Shown: piece after piece, positions 6,105 to 13,055 of the stretch
Layout: each line of letters opens with the position of its first letter
How positions within the stretch are numbered: position 1 is the stretch's first letter
Assembly: GCA_000437515.1 (NCBI GenBank)
Contig: FR898392.1
Coordinates: 3,930 to 19,607 of the forward strand
DNA from: Acidiphilium sp. CAG:727
GTDB taxonomy: Bacteria > Bacillota > Clostridia > Christensenellales > Borkfalkiaceae
Direction: 5' to 3'
DNA: 15,678 bases
Position numbers and translations under genes: made by a program
The notes under the pieces: model-generated
Seen by the model: only the letters and a program-made list of their open reading frames with translations
Told to the model about the DNA's origin: nothing
Databases searched by the model: none

Positions 6105-6542
6105 TTATTTTCTGCCCGTCGAGCCGAAACCGCCCTCGCCCCTGACGGTGTCGGAGAGTTCGTCCTTTTCTTCGTATTCCGCGAAAAGGTAAGGTGCGAT
6201 TACGAGTTGAGCGATTCTTTCGCCCTTCGCGACGGTCTGAGCCTCTTTGCCGTGATTGTGGAGCGCGACTTTGATTTCTCCGCGATAATCGCTGTCGATA
6301 ACCCCGACCTTATTTGCGGGAGCAAGCCCGCGTTTGCACGCCAAGCCGCTTCTCGCGTAGACGAGCCCGACGTAACCGAGCGGTATTTCGACCGCGATGC
6401 CCGTGCCTATAAAAGCCGTTTCGCCCGCGGGGATAACCACGTCGTTTTCTTCCGCGCCGTAAAGGTCGCCGCCCGCGCTTCCGGCGCTGCCGTATGTCGG
6501 AGCAACCGCCCTTTCGTTAAGTTTCTTAAAGTTGATTTTCAT
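6105..6542 (-). CDS. dut: Deoxyuridine 5'-triphosphate nucleotidohydrolase (dUTPase)
   Basis: Hydrolyses dUTP to dUMP and pyrophosphate, keeping uracil out of DNA and supplying dUMP for thymidylate synthesis; a cytoplasmic homotrimer in this family. At 145 residues it has the standard length, and all five trimeric dUTPase motifs are present: AGSAGGDLYG (20-29), YARSGLA (62-68, with the usual Arg-Ser), GVIDSDYRGEIKV (80-92, with catalytic-motif Asp83), GERIAQLVI (107-115) and the C-terminal arm RGEGGFGSTGR (134-144). The ATG at 6542 directly follows the nrdG stop codon, and its AAAGGAGT ribosome-binding site (6551-6558) lies inside the nrdG end, so it is the last gene of the nrd operon. Confidence 0.96.
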   Translation of the reverse strand: MKINFKKLNERAVAPTYGSAGSAGGDLYGAEENDVVIPAGETAFIGTGIAVEIPLGYVGLVYARSGLACKRGLAPANKVGVIDSDYRGEIKVALHNHGKEAQTVAKGERIAQLVIAPYLFAEYEEKDELSDTVRGEGGFGSTGRK

Positions 6543-7067
6543 TTAATAATACTCCTTTGCGAGAACGACTTCGCCTTTTTCGGCGGTCTTTCGTAAATCT
6601 ATTATTCTTTGATTTTCCGACCCCCTGAACGCGAGCGAGATATTCCTTAAATTTTTATCGTACCTGCCGTCTACGAGAATATCCGCCGCCAAGAGAATTT
6701 CTCTTGCGGTCGGCAAAGCCGCGCGCGAAGACGAAAGGAGTTCTTCGTAGGTAAACCCCGAATATATCCATACCGTTTTACCCTGCGTTTCGCTTTTCAC
6801 GCGGCGGATAAGTTCCAGCACGTCCCGCTGATTTTCGGGTTCGAAAGGTTCGCCGCCGAGCACCGACAACCCCTTGATATAAGACGGTTGAAGGCTTTTT
6901 ATCACTTCGTCTTCGACTTCTTTCGTAAAAGGCTTGCCGTAACCGAAATTCCAGGTGGCGGCGTTGAAACAATCTTCGCAGCGGTTTCTGCACCCCGACA
7001 CGAAAACGGAAGTCCTCACCCCCGTTCCGTTCGCAATATCGCAATATTTTATTTCGCCGTAGTTCAT
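6543..7067 (-). CDS. nrdG: Anaerobic ribonucleotide reductase activating protein (radical SAM)
   Basis: Radical-SAM enzyme that uses a [4Fe-4S] cluster and S-adenosylmethionine to install the glycyl radical on NrdD. The 174-residue length fits NrdG. The cluster motif is C-x3-C-x2-C at Cys26, Cys30 and Cys33 (SGCRNRCEDCFN), preceded by GTGVRTSVFVSG and followed by the SAM-binding GGEPF (71-75). Its ATG shares one base with the nrdD stop codon (TAATG at 7065-7069), so the two subunits are probably translationally coupled. A weak AGAGGG site lies at 7081-7086. It can work only under anoxic conditions, which supports an anaerobic host. Confidence 0.95.
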   Translation of the reverse strand: MNYGEIKYCDIANGTGVRTSVFVSGCRNRCEDCFNAATWNFGYGKPFTKEVEDEVIKSLQPSYIKGLSVLGGEPFEPENQRDVLELIRRVKSETQGKTVWIYSGFTYEELLSSSRAALPTAREILLAADILVDGRYDKNLRNISLAFRGSENQRIIDLRKTAEKGEVVLAKEYY

Positions 7068-9241
7068 TACAGGTGCAGAACCCTCTCTTTGATTTCCTGC
7101 GTTCTGCCCTGATTCCAGAACTGCGTGCCGATATATCCGCAGGTACGGCGCGCCACGTTCATTTTGGACTGATCGCGATTACGGCAATTGGGGCATTCCC
7201 ACACCAGTTTGCCGTCGTTATCGGTTACGATCTGCATTTCACCGTCGTATCCACACACCTGACAATAGTCGCTCTTGGTGTTGAGTTCGGCGTACATTAT
7301 GTTATCGTAGATGTACTTCATGAGTTCGAGTACCGCGGGGATATTGTTTTGCATATTCGGTACTTCCACGTAACTTATCGCGCCGCCCGGCGAAAGTTGC
7401 TGAAATTCGCTTTCGAATTTGAGTTTGGTGAACGCGTCTATCTTTTCGGTTACGTGTACGTGGTAACTGTTGGTGATATAGTTCTTGTCGGTAACGCCTT
7501 CGATAACGCCGAAACGTTTTTGCAGACATTTCGCGAATTTATAGGTCGTGCTTTCGAGCGGAGTTCCGTAAAGCGAGAAGTCTATATTCTCTTTGGCTTT
7601 CCATTCCTTGCACTTATCGTTCATGTGCTGCATGACCGAAAGAGCGAAAGGCTTGGCTTCTGCGGAAGTATGCGATTTACCCGTCATATACTTGACGCAT
7701 TCGTAAAGCCCCGCATAGCCGAGCGATATGGTAGAATATCCCCCGTAAAGGAGTTTATCGATCGTTTCGCCTTTTTTAAGTCTTGCAAGCGCGCCGTACT
7801 GCCACAAAATCGGAGCGGCGTCCGAAAGAGTGCCTTTAAGTCTGTTATGGCGAAGCATCAGAGCGCGGTAGCAAAGGTCGAGCCTTTCGTCGAAAATCTT
7901 CCAGAATTTATCTGCGTCTTTACCCGAAGACAACGCTACGTCCACGAGATTTATGGTAACTACGCCCTGATTGAATCTGCCGTAATATTTGGGTTTGCCG
8001 TTTTCGTCGACGTAAGGCGTCAGGAAACTTCTGCACCCCATACAGGTGTAGCAATGCCCTTCGCCGTTTTTATCGACTTTGTATTCGAGCATTTTCTTTT
8101 CGGAAATATAGTCGGGTACCATACGTTTTGCGGTACATCTGGCCGCAAGTTCGGTAAGATACCAGTACTTGGAATCTTCGGTTATATTATCGGGTTCGAG
8201 AACGTATATGAGTTTGGGGAAAGCAGGGGTAATCCATACGCCCGCCTCGTTCTTTACCCCCTGTATTCTTTGAAGAAGCGTTTCTTCGATAATTACGGCA
8301 AGGTCTTTTTTCTCCTGATCGTTCCTCGCTTCGTTGAGGTACATGAACACGGTGATAAAAGGAGCCTGACCGTTGGTGGTAAGAAGGGTAACGACCTGAT
8401 ATTGTATGGTCTGAATACCCCTTTTAATTTCGTTGCGAAGGCGTTTTTCGGCTATCTTATTTATAAGGTCGGTGTCGGTGATACCCGCTTCGGCGAGTTC
8501 TTCGACGACTTCCTTTCTTATTTTCTGTCTGCTTATATCCACGAACGGCGCAAGATGGGTAAGAGAAATAGACTGCCCGCCGTACTGGTTGGAAGCCACC
8601 TGCGCTATTATCTGCGTCGCAATATTGCAAGCCGTGGAAAAACTATGCGGCTTTTCGATATACGTTCCGCTTATAACCGTGCCGTTCTGCAACATGTCTT
8701 CGAGATTGACGAGGTCGCAGTTATGCATGTGCTGAGCAAAATAATCGGCGTCGTGGAAGTGAATGATACCCGCTTCGTGCGCGGCGACTATATCTTTGGG
8801 TAATAAAATACGCTTGGTAATGTCTTTGCTGACTTCGCCCGCCATATAATCTCTCTGAACGCTGTTGACGGTCGGATTTTTGTTGGAATTCTCCTGTTTG
8901 ACTTCCTCGTTGTTGCACTCGATAAGACTCAGAATCCGATCGTCCGTCGTGTTCGCTTTTCTTGCGAGTTCACGGGTATAACGATAAGTTATATAGTTAC
9001 GGGCAACGCGATATTTTTTATGCGCCATTATCTCGTTTTCGACGAGATCCTGTATTTCTTCTACGCTTAAAGCGCGCGAAGAAGCCATCGCGATTTTCGC
9101 GACGTTCGCCCCTACCGCCTTGACTTCTTCGTCCGACAGTCTGTCCGCTTCCCCTACGGACGCGTTCGCTTTCGCCACCGCGTTGACTATCTTCGCCTCG
9201 TCGAACGCGTCTTCTCTTCCGCTTCTCTTGATTATTTTCAT
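7067..9241 (-). CDS. nrdD: Anaerobic (class III) ribonucleoside-triphosphate reductase
   Basis: Glycyl-radical enzyme that reduces ribonucleoside triphosphates to dNTPs without oxygen. The protein has 724 residues. An N-terminal ATP-cone (about 3-92, from IIKRSGREDAFDEAKIVNAV) gives allosteric control by ATP/dATP. The catalytic barrel includes HMHNCDLVNLEDML (Cys175, placed as an active-site Cys) and CYTCMGCRSFL (Cys397, 400, 403). A zinc site is formed by Cys660, Cys663, Cys683 and Cys686 (CQVCG and CPNC). The glycyl-radical loop near the C-terminus is RRTCGYIGTQFWNQGR, with Gly702 as the radical site. The start at 9241 is supported by GGGGAGGG at 9248-9255. It is the first gene of the operon with nrdG and dut, and NrdR-like boxes lie upstream. 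Confidence 0.97.
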   Translation of the reverse strand: MKIIKRSGREDAFDEAKIVNAVAKANASVGEADRLSDEEVKAVGANVAKIAMASSRALSVEEIQDLVENEIMAHKKYRVARNYITYRYTRELARKANTTDDRILSLIECNNEEVKQENSNKNPTVNSVQRDYMAGEVSKDITKRILLPKDIVAAHEAGIIHFHDADYFAQHMHNCDLVNLEDMLQNGTVISGTYIEKPHSFSTACNIATQIIAQVASNQYGGQSISLTHLAPFVDISRQKIRKEVVEELAEAGITDTDLINKIAEKRLRNEIKRGIQTIQYQVVTLLTTNGQAPFITVFMYLNEARNDQEKKDLAVIIEETLLQRIQGVKNEAGVWITPAFPKLIYVLEPDNITEDSKYWYLTELAARCTAKRMVPDYISEKKMLEYKVDKNGEGHCYTCMGCRSFLTPYVDENGKPKYYGRFNQGVVTINLVDVALSSGKDADKFWKIFDERLDLCYRALMLRHNRLKGTLSDAAPILWQYGALARLKKGETIDKLLYGGYSTISLGYAGLYECVKYMTGKSHTSAEAKPFALSVMQHMNDKCKEWKAKENIDFSLYGTPLESTTYKFAKCLQKRFGVIEGVTDKNYITNSYHVHVTEKIDAFTKLKFESEFQQLSPGGAISYVEVPNMQNNIPAVLELMKYIYDNIMYAELNTKSDYCQVCGYDGEMQIVTDNDGKLVWECPNCRNRDQSKMNVARRTCGYIGTQFWNQGRTQEIKERVLHL

Positions 9242-9303
9242 ATCCGCCCTCCCCTCGCGGCAACCTGCCGCAATTTTATCGTTGAAATTATTTCAGTGCC
9301 GAT

Positions 9304-9312
9304 AGTATATCA
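9304..9312 (-). promoter_or_regulatory. Candidate extended -10 promoter of the nrd operon
   Basis: On the minus strand TGATATACT (9312 down to 9304) is an extended -10 element (TG-n-TATACT). Its -35 region would fall in the palindrome at 9325-9341 and matches consensus poorly. An alternative weak promoter, TTGTGC (9407-9402), 17 bp, TACTAT (9384-9379), would coincide with the two NrdR boxes. I cannot decide between them. Confidence 0.45.
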
Positions 9313-9324
9313 TACGCCGTACCG

Positions 9325-9341
9325 TTTTGCATAGTGCAAAA
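9325..9341. promoter_or_regulatory. 17-bp palindrome TTTTGCA-TAG-TGCAAAA upstream of nrdD
   Basis: Perfect 7-bp arms with a 3-bp centre, placed where the -35 region of the TGATATACT promoter would be. The half-site TTTTGCA recurs at 9385-9391. It does not fit the NrdR consensus. It may be an operator for another repressor, but no regulator can be named. Confidence 0.4.
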
Positions 9342-9369
9342 GCAACATTTTGGCGTTTTTTATAAAAAA

Positions 9370-9385
9370 ACACAATATATAGTAT
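9370..9385. promoter_or_regulatory. NrdR box 1 (strong match)
   Basis: ACACAATATATAGTAT matches the palindromic NrdR consensus (ACAC-W-ATATAT-W-GTGT) at 15 of 16 bases. NrdR is the conserved ATP/dATP-sensing repressor of ribonucleotide reductase genes, so a box upstream of nrdD is expected. A weaker partner lies 32 bp further upstream. Confidence 0.75.
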
Positions 9386-9401
9386 TTTGCACGAATTTTC
9401 T

Positions 9402-9417
9402 GCACAAAATGTAGAAA
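9402..9417. promoter_or_regulatory. NrdR box 2 (weaker match)
   Basis: GCACAAAATGTAGAAA matches the NrdR consensus at about 10 of 16 bases. Its start is exactly 32 bp from box 1, and NrdR sites characteristically occur as pairs about 31-32 bp apart (three helical turns). The spacing, more than the sequence, supports it. Confidence 0.5.
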
Positions 9418-9449
9418 ACAAGAATAGCCTTTTCCAAACGGAAAAGGCT
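9412..9449 (-). terminator. Probable terminator of the two-component (phoPR-like) transcript
   Basis: Read on the minus strand, AGCCTTTTCC (9449 down to 9440) pairs exactly with GGAAAAGGCT (9435 down to 9426) around the loop GTTT, followed by ATTCTTGTTTTC. It lies about 340 bases past the kinase stop and before the nrdD promoter, so it would keep readthrough out of the nrd operon. The T-run is interrupted, so efficiency is uncertain. Confidence 0.6.
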
Positions 9450-9536
9450 CGTTAAAAACGCAAAAGATTGTGAAAATTTCCTTATGCGCGGATAATCGGA
9501 ATCAAGCGCGCGTTCCGTCATTTTGTCGGCGACGAA

Positions 9537-9713
9537 TCAAACGACTCGTTCGTTTCGCCTACGCTTGCCGCGACGTTTAATTTTACCGGCGCAAAGACCG
9601 AGGGGCGGGATAAATATCCCGCCCCCCGATACAATGGAGAAATAATTGAAACAAGAAAAAACCTGTGTGAGCAATTTTAACTTCTTTGGATTACCCCTTT
9701 GAAGTGTCTTCAT
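9537..9713 (-). CDS. Doubtful small open frame, 58 residues, basic C-terminus
   Basis: I do not recognise this frame. It starts ATG at 9713 (MKTLQRGNPKKLKLL) and ends in a very basic stretch (KIKRRGKRRRNERVV). No Shine-Dalgarno site precedes it. A TATAGT hexamer ends only three bases before the ATG, without a clear -35. The middle is encoded by the palindrome at 9602-9625 (GGGIFIPPLG), which suggests the frame may be a by-product of a structured or repeated DNA element. Reported for completeness with low confidence. Confidence 0.15.
   Translation of the reverse strand: MKTLQRGNPKKLKLLTQVFSCFNYFSIVSGGGIFIPPLGLCAGKIKRRGKRRRNERVV
9602..9625. repeat. Perfect 11-bp-arm palindrome
   Basis: GGGGCGGGATA (9602-9612) and TATCCCGCCCC (9615-9625) are exact reverse complements separated by AA. 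Neither strand has a proper T-run beyond it, so a classical terminator is unlikely. A cruciform, an attenuating hairpin in the kinase 3' region, or the core of a repeat element are possible. Confidence 0.65.
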
Positions 9714-9790
9714 TCTACTATACCGTTATGATTGAGGTATGATGTCTGCTTGTATTTATCGTGAAATAATTTTTCGGCTTAAAATCGCTT

Positions 9791-11455
9791 TTAACGCCTG
9801 TAAAAAGTAACGGTTATCTTGGTTCCGGCGCCGTAAACCGAAGCGAGATTTATATCCGCCCCGTACAGGGCGCAAACGTGTTTTACTATCGCCAGCCCGA
9901 GCCCCGTTCCGCCGCTCTCGCGCGAGCGGGATTTGTTCACGCGATAAAATCTTTCGAATATACGCGTCTGATGTTTTTCTTCGATTCCGACTCCGTTGTC
10001 TTCCACCGTCAAAACGGTTTTATCGTCGGTTTCGGCTACGTTTACCTTGACGTATCCGCCGTCGTTGCCGTAGCGGATAGAGTTTTCGACGAGATTTTTA
10101 ACGAGTTCCAAGGCGTGTTCTTTTTCGGCGTTTATGCGTCCTTTGCCGGAAACCGTCACCGAAATATTTTTGCTTTCCGCAAGACCCGAAAGACTGCTTT
10201 TTACTTCTTCGGCAACTTCGACGAGGTTTATATTTTCGGTCTTCACTTCTCTTTGAGTTTCGAGCCTCGAAAGGTCGAGCATATCCGAAATGAGCGTTAA
10301 TATCCGGCTAAGTTCCTTATCCGTTTTTTTAGTAAACTCTTTTATCTCTTCGTCGTTCGTCTTTAACGCTATAAGGTCGTTAAAGCCCTTGACCGCGGTA
10401 AGCGGAGTTTTGAGTTCGTGCGAGGCGTTGGCGAAAAATTCGCTTCTCATCTTTTCGCCTTTTCTCACCGCCGTTATGTCGGAAGCGACCAAAACGACGT
10501 ATCCGTTATCAAGCGAGTTGAGCGCGACCATATACGTTTTGCCGTCCTCTTCGAATTCGACCGAGGCGCTTTCTCTCGTTTTTACGCATTTCTCTATTGC
10601 CGAAAGCACCTTTTCGTCGGCGGTCAAAACCGGATAGTCCTTACCTACGGCGCCCGCGCCGCTGAAAATTCCGTCGGCGACTTTGTTGGTAACTTCGACT
10701 TTTCCGTTTTCGTCGATTACGACTATACCGTCCGAAACGTTATCCAATATATAATCGAGCCGTTCCTTTTCGGAGTTGGCTTCTTTTACGCTGTCGTCGA
10801 GTTTTTGCGCTACGCCGTCTATTTCTGCGGTTATTTCGTCGATTTCCGAATCGCCCGTAGGCTTACTCTTCGTTCTCGCTTCGCCTTTGCCGACCGCCGC
10901 AAGATTATTTTTGACGTCTTTAAGCGGTTTTATAACGGCATCGGCGACCAGAATACTGGTAACGTACGATACGAACAACGCGCTTGCAAGCACCCACACG
11001 CACGTGGGAACGATTTTCCAGACGTATCCTTTTACGCTCTCGACGGGGATAGACACCCTGACGATAACGAAAGTTTCGCCCGTCTGAACTTTTTCGGCGT
11101 AGTATACCGTATCTCTGCCCGTAGACGCGCTTTTTCTCGTAACGGTTTTAGGCGTACCCGCAATCGCCGCGACGATTTCTTCCCTGTCGCCGTGTTCGCT
11201 GCCTATTATTTTATCGTCCTCGCTGTCGTATTTTACGCGGCAATCGGCATCGACTACGGTTACGCGGACGTTTTTAGGAACGTCTTCCGTAATGCGGTCG
11301 TTATAGTTCGCAACGTAAACCTTCGTAAGCGTAACTATGTTTTTTTCGGCTTCCGACTTATAAGATTTTTCACTGACCGATATACCTGTGAAAAACATCA
11401 CGAGAAGCCCCAGCGTTATGATTAATATATTGAATATGACAAGTTTCTTTTTCAT
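9791..11455 (-). CDS. phoR: Sensor histidine kinase, PhoR-like
   Basis: Membrane sensor kinase that should phosphorylate the response regulator encoded just before it. The protein has 554 residues. TM1 is about 5-25, followed by an extracytoplasmic sensor domain (26-147), TM2 (147-170), a HAMP-type linker (170-225), and a PAS domain (233-330, YILDNVSDGIVVIDENGKV). The kinase core has H-box FANASHELKTPLTAV with phospho-acceptor His346, N-box LVKNLVENSIRYG, G1 VEDNGVGI, F-box RIFERFYRV and G2 GGTGLGLAIVKH. The order TM-sensor-TM-HAMP-PAS-HisKA-HATPase is the PhoR layout. Its ATG (11455) overlaps the regulator stop by four bases. Assignment to phosphate control rests on architecture plus the pst-phoU genes upstream; the ligand itself cannot be read. 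Confidence 0.85.
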   Translation of the reverse strand: MKKKLVIFNILIITLGLLVMFFTGISVSEKSYKSEAEKNIVTLTKVYVANYNDRITEDVPKNVRVTVVDADCRVKYDSEDDKIIGSEHGDREEIVAAIAGTPKTVTRKSASTGRDTVYYAEKVQTGETFVIVRVSIPVESVKGYVWKIVPTCVWVLASALFVSYVTSILVADAVIKPLKDVKNNLAAVGKGEARTKSKPTGDSEIDEITAEIDGVAQKLDDSVKEANSEKERLDYILDNVSDGIVVIDENGKVEVTNKVADGIFSGAGAVGKDYPVLTADEKVLSAIEKCVKTRESASVEFEEDGKTYMVALNSLDNGYVVLVASDITAVRKGEKMRSEFFANASHELKTPLTAVKGFNDLIALKTNDEEIKEFTKKTDKELSRILTLISDMLDLSRLETQREVKTENINLVEVAEEVKSSLSGLAESKNISVTVSGKGRINAEKEHALELVKNLVENSIRYGNDGGYVKVNVAETDDKTVLTVEDNGVGIEEKHQTRIFERFYRVNKSRSRESGGTGLGLAIVKHVCALYGADINLASVYGAGTKITVTFYRR

Positions 11456-12123
11456 TTTAACGTATACCCTACTCCTCTTACGGTAAATATTTCCGCCGAC
11501 GAGTTTTCTAAAATTTTGCGAAGGTCGCCGATATGTATATCGAGCGTTCGGGTTTCGCCGTAATTCGCGCCCCAGACATTATCGAGAAGTCGGTCGCGCG
11601 GGACCACTTTTTCCGCGTTTTTACAAAGCAGTTTCAGAAGTTCGTATTGCTTTAAGGTGAGCGTTTTTTCTTCGCCGCACACCGTTACCGACCTTTTTCC
11701 GTCGTCGACGACTATATCTTTATACGCCACTATCGACCTCTCTTTCGCGCTCGTACGAAGTTTGGCGTTTATACGGGCAATCAGTTCGAGTACGCCGAAC
11801 GGCTTGGCAATATAATCGTCAGCGCCGAGGTCAAGCCCCTTTACCTTGTCGATTTCGGTCGTTTTAGCCGAAACCATAATAACGGGCAAAGTAGCCGTAG
11901 TCGCGTTATCGCGTAGTTTTTTAAGTATCTGATAGCCGTCCGTGCCGTCGAGCATTATGTCGAGAAGCAGCAAATCGGGCAATCTCTTTTCGAGAGCCGT
12001 CGCGAGCGAGTCGTACCCGTCGAACGTTTCGACGTCGAAACCGGCGCCCTGCAACGCGTAAGAATATACTTCGCGGATGTTTTCCTCGTCGTCGACACAA
12101 TAAATAAGTTTCTTTTCGTCCAT
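11452..12123 (-). CDS. phoP: OmpR/PhoB-family response regulator, PhoP-like
   Basis: Two-domain transcription factor, 223 residues. The receiver (1-120) has the acidic pair Asp11-Asp12, phospho-acceptor Asp55 (LLLLDIMLDG), Ser85 (IMVSAK) and Lys107 (ADDYIAKPFG). A winged-helix DNA-binding domain of OmpR type spans about 130-222, with LTLKQYELLKLLCKN, the recognition region TRTLDIHIGDLRKIL, and the closing wing TVRGVGYTLK. The start at 12123 has AGGAG at 12130-12134. It overlaps the downstream kinase by four bases. The position after pst-phoU suggests it is the phosphate-starvation regulator. A roughly 180-bp repeat block separates it from phoU, so it may have its own promoter, which I could not locate with confidence. 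Confidence 0.88.
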   Translation of the reverse strand: MDEKKLIYCVDDEENIREVYSYALQGAGFDVETFDGYDSLATALEKRLPDLLLLDIMLDGTDGYQILKKLRDNATTATLPVIMVSAKTTEIDKVKGLDLGADDYIAKPFGVLELIARINAKLRTSAKERSIVAYKDIVVDDGKRSVTVCGEEKTLTLKQYELLKLLCKNAEKVVPRDRLLDNVWGANYGETRTLDIHIGDLRKILENSSAEIFTVRGVGYTLK

Positions 12124-12173
12124 ACGTTTCTCCTGTTTTTATTCGTTATCGTCTTTGAAATACCCCGCGAGTC

Positions 12174-12355
12174 GCGGCAAGGCGTACGATTATACGCGTC
12201 GTTTTCCGCAGACCTTTGGCGGCGGAAGAGACCTTTGACGGCGGAGAATCGCGCAGATTGGCGCAACAGGTCGGAGCGGTCGGCAGGCGCGTACTTTGCG
12301 TACGTAACTGCCGGACGCTTCGGCACGTAGCGGCAAGGTGTACGATTATACGTCG
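12174..12355. repeat. Repeat block with direct terminal repeats between phoU and the regulator gene
   Basis: A 28-base sequence at 12174-12201 (GCGGCAAGGCGTACGATT...) recurs in the same orientation, with one substitution and a 2-base deletion, at 12330-12355. Between them lie a 19-bp-period duplication (GACCTTTGGCGGCGGAA at 12211-12227 and GACCTTTGACGGCGGAG at 12230-12246) and a nested hairpin (CGGCAG/CTGCCG arms around CGTAC-TTTGC-GTACG, about 12280-12312). Composition is richer in G+C than the flanking genes. It resembles a dispersed, possibly mobile, non-coding element. Each terminal copy contains TATAAT on the minus strand, but no matching -35 box. Confidence 0.65.
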
Positions 12356-12362
12356 TCAAAAA

Positions 12363-13010
12363 CTAACCGCGTACGCCCGTAGACGCATACTCAACCCATT
12401 CGCCTATGTTCACCGCGTGATCGCCGATACGCTCCAGATACTTGGCTATCATCATAAAGAGTATAGCCTGATCGGCGTTTTTCGGGTTCTGCATTATAAG
12501 GTCTACGAGATCGCGTTTTACCGTTTCGAACAATTCGTCTACGCGGTCGTCGCGCTCGTCAAGACCTTTCGCGAGTCCGAGATCGCGGTTGATATAACTC
12601 GAAACGCCGTCTTTTACCATACCCGAAACTATTTTAGCCATCATCTCGATGTGTTCGGGTTCTTTTATGAACGCTTCGCCCTTGAATTGAAGAGAAATTT
12701 CGGAAATGTCCGCCGCTTGATCGGCTATTCTCTCCAGATCCGTTATCATTTTCAGCGCGGCGGAAACGTCGCGGAAGTCGCCCGCCACGGGGTGTTCCAT
12801 AAGCAGAATTTTAAGGCAATCCTGCTCGATTTCCCTTTCGGCGTGATCGACGTTTTTATCGTTTTCCATAACCTCGCGCGCGAGATCGTCGTTACGCGTT
12901 TTAAGCGCGGTTATCGACTTTTCTATGGCTATTTCCGCCATGTGGCACATATCGATAAGTTTTACGAAAACTTCGTTGAGTTCTTTTTCGTATTTTGCCC
13001 TTATGCTCAT
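12363..13010 (-). CDS. phoU: Phosphate transport regulator PhoU
   Basis: Peripheral protein that links the Pst transporter to the PhoR/PhoP two-component system and damps the response when phosphate is plentiful. At 215 residues it has the normal length and is made of two three-helix PhoU repeats. Each repeat carries the E/D-x3-D metal-binding signature: DLERIADQAADI (91-102, Glu93 and Asp97) and YLERIGDHAVNI (191-202, Glu193 and Asp197). The ATG at 13010 has AGG at close spacing and a stronger GGGAGG about 13 bases upstream. It follows pstB by 45 bases, in the usual pst order. Confidence 0.95.
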   Translation of the reverse strand: MSIRAKYEKELNEVFVKLIDMCHMAEIAIEKSITALKTRNDDLAREVMENDKNVDHAEREIEQDCLKILLMEHPVAGDFRDVSAALKMITDLERIADQAADISEISLQFKGEAFIKEPEHIEMMAKIVSGMVKDGVSSYINRDLGLAKGLDERDDRVDELFETVKRDLVDLIMQNPKNADQAILFMMIAKYLERIGDHAVNIGEWVEYASTGVRG

Positions 13011-13055
13011 TATAACCTATTTGCCTCCCTTTTTCAAGCGTATATACAAAATTTT

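Larger units (their letters stand above)
9242..9790. other. 549-bp region without a certain gene between the kinase and nrdD
   Basis: The right half (9450-9790) has no recognisable gene. It contains a G+C-rich segment (about 9480-9600), a perfect 11-bp-arm palindrome (9602-9625) and AT-rich sequence up to the kinase stop. The left half is the nrd control region with palindrome, NrdR boxes and a terminator hairpin. A 58-codon minus-strand frame (9537-9713) is the only candidate gene. Confidence 0.6.

Noticed and set aside
7073..8803. Long plus-strand open frame (576 codons) antisense to nrdD
   Set aside because: NrdD carries all its family motifs on the minus strand. The antisense frame is Phe/Arg/Val-rich with no recognisable motif, as expected where GAA/GAC-rich codon use leaves few stops on the other strand.
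9731..9802. Plus-strand micro-frame of about 23 codons starting near 9740
   Set aside because: It is too short, has no ribosome-binding site, and runs into the antisense of the kinase 3' end.
10418..11425. Plus-strand open frame antisense to the histidine kinase
   Set aside because: It is Phe/Arg-rich with no motif; the kinase boxes on the minus strand are complete.
12345..12350. TATAAT (minus strand) in the repeat block as promoter of the regulator gene
   Set aside because: No -35-like hexamer lies 16-18 bp upstream in either terminal copy. The nearby TTGACG is only three bases away.
11955..12359. Minus-strand frame running from the repeat block into the response regulator gene in another frame
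   Set aside because: It consists of the repeat block plus an out-of-frame reading of the regulator and is Arg/Thr/Ser-rich with no motif. Part of it may look conserved elsewhere only because the repeat is dispersed.
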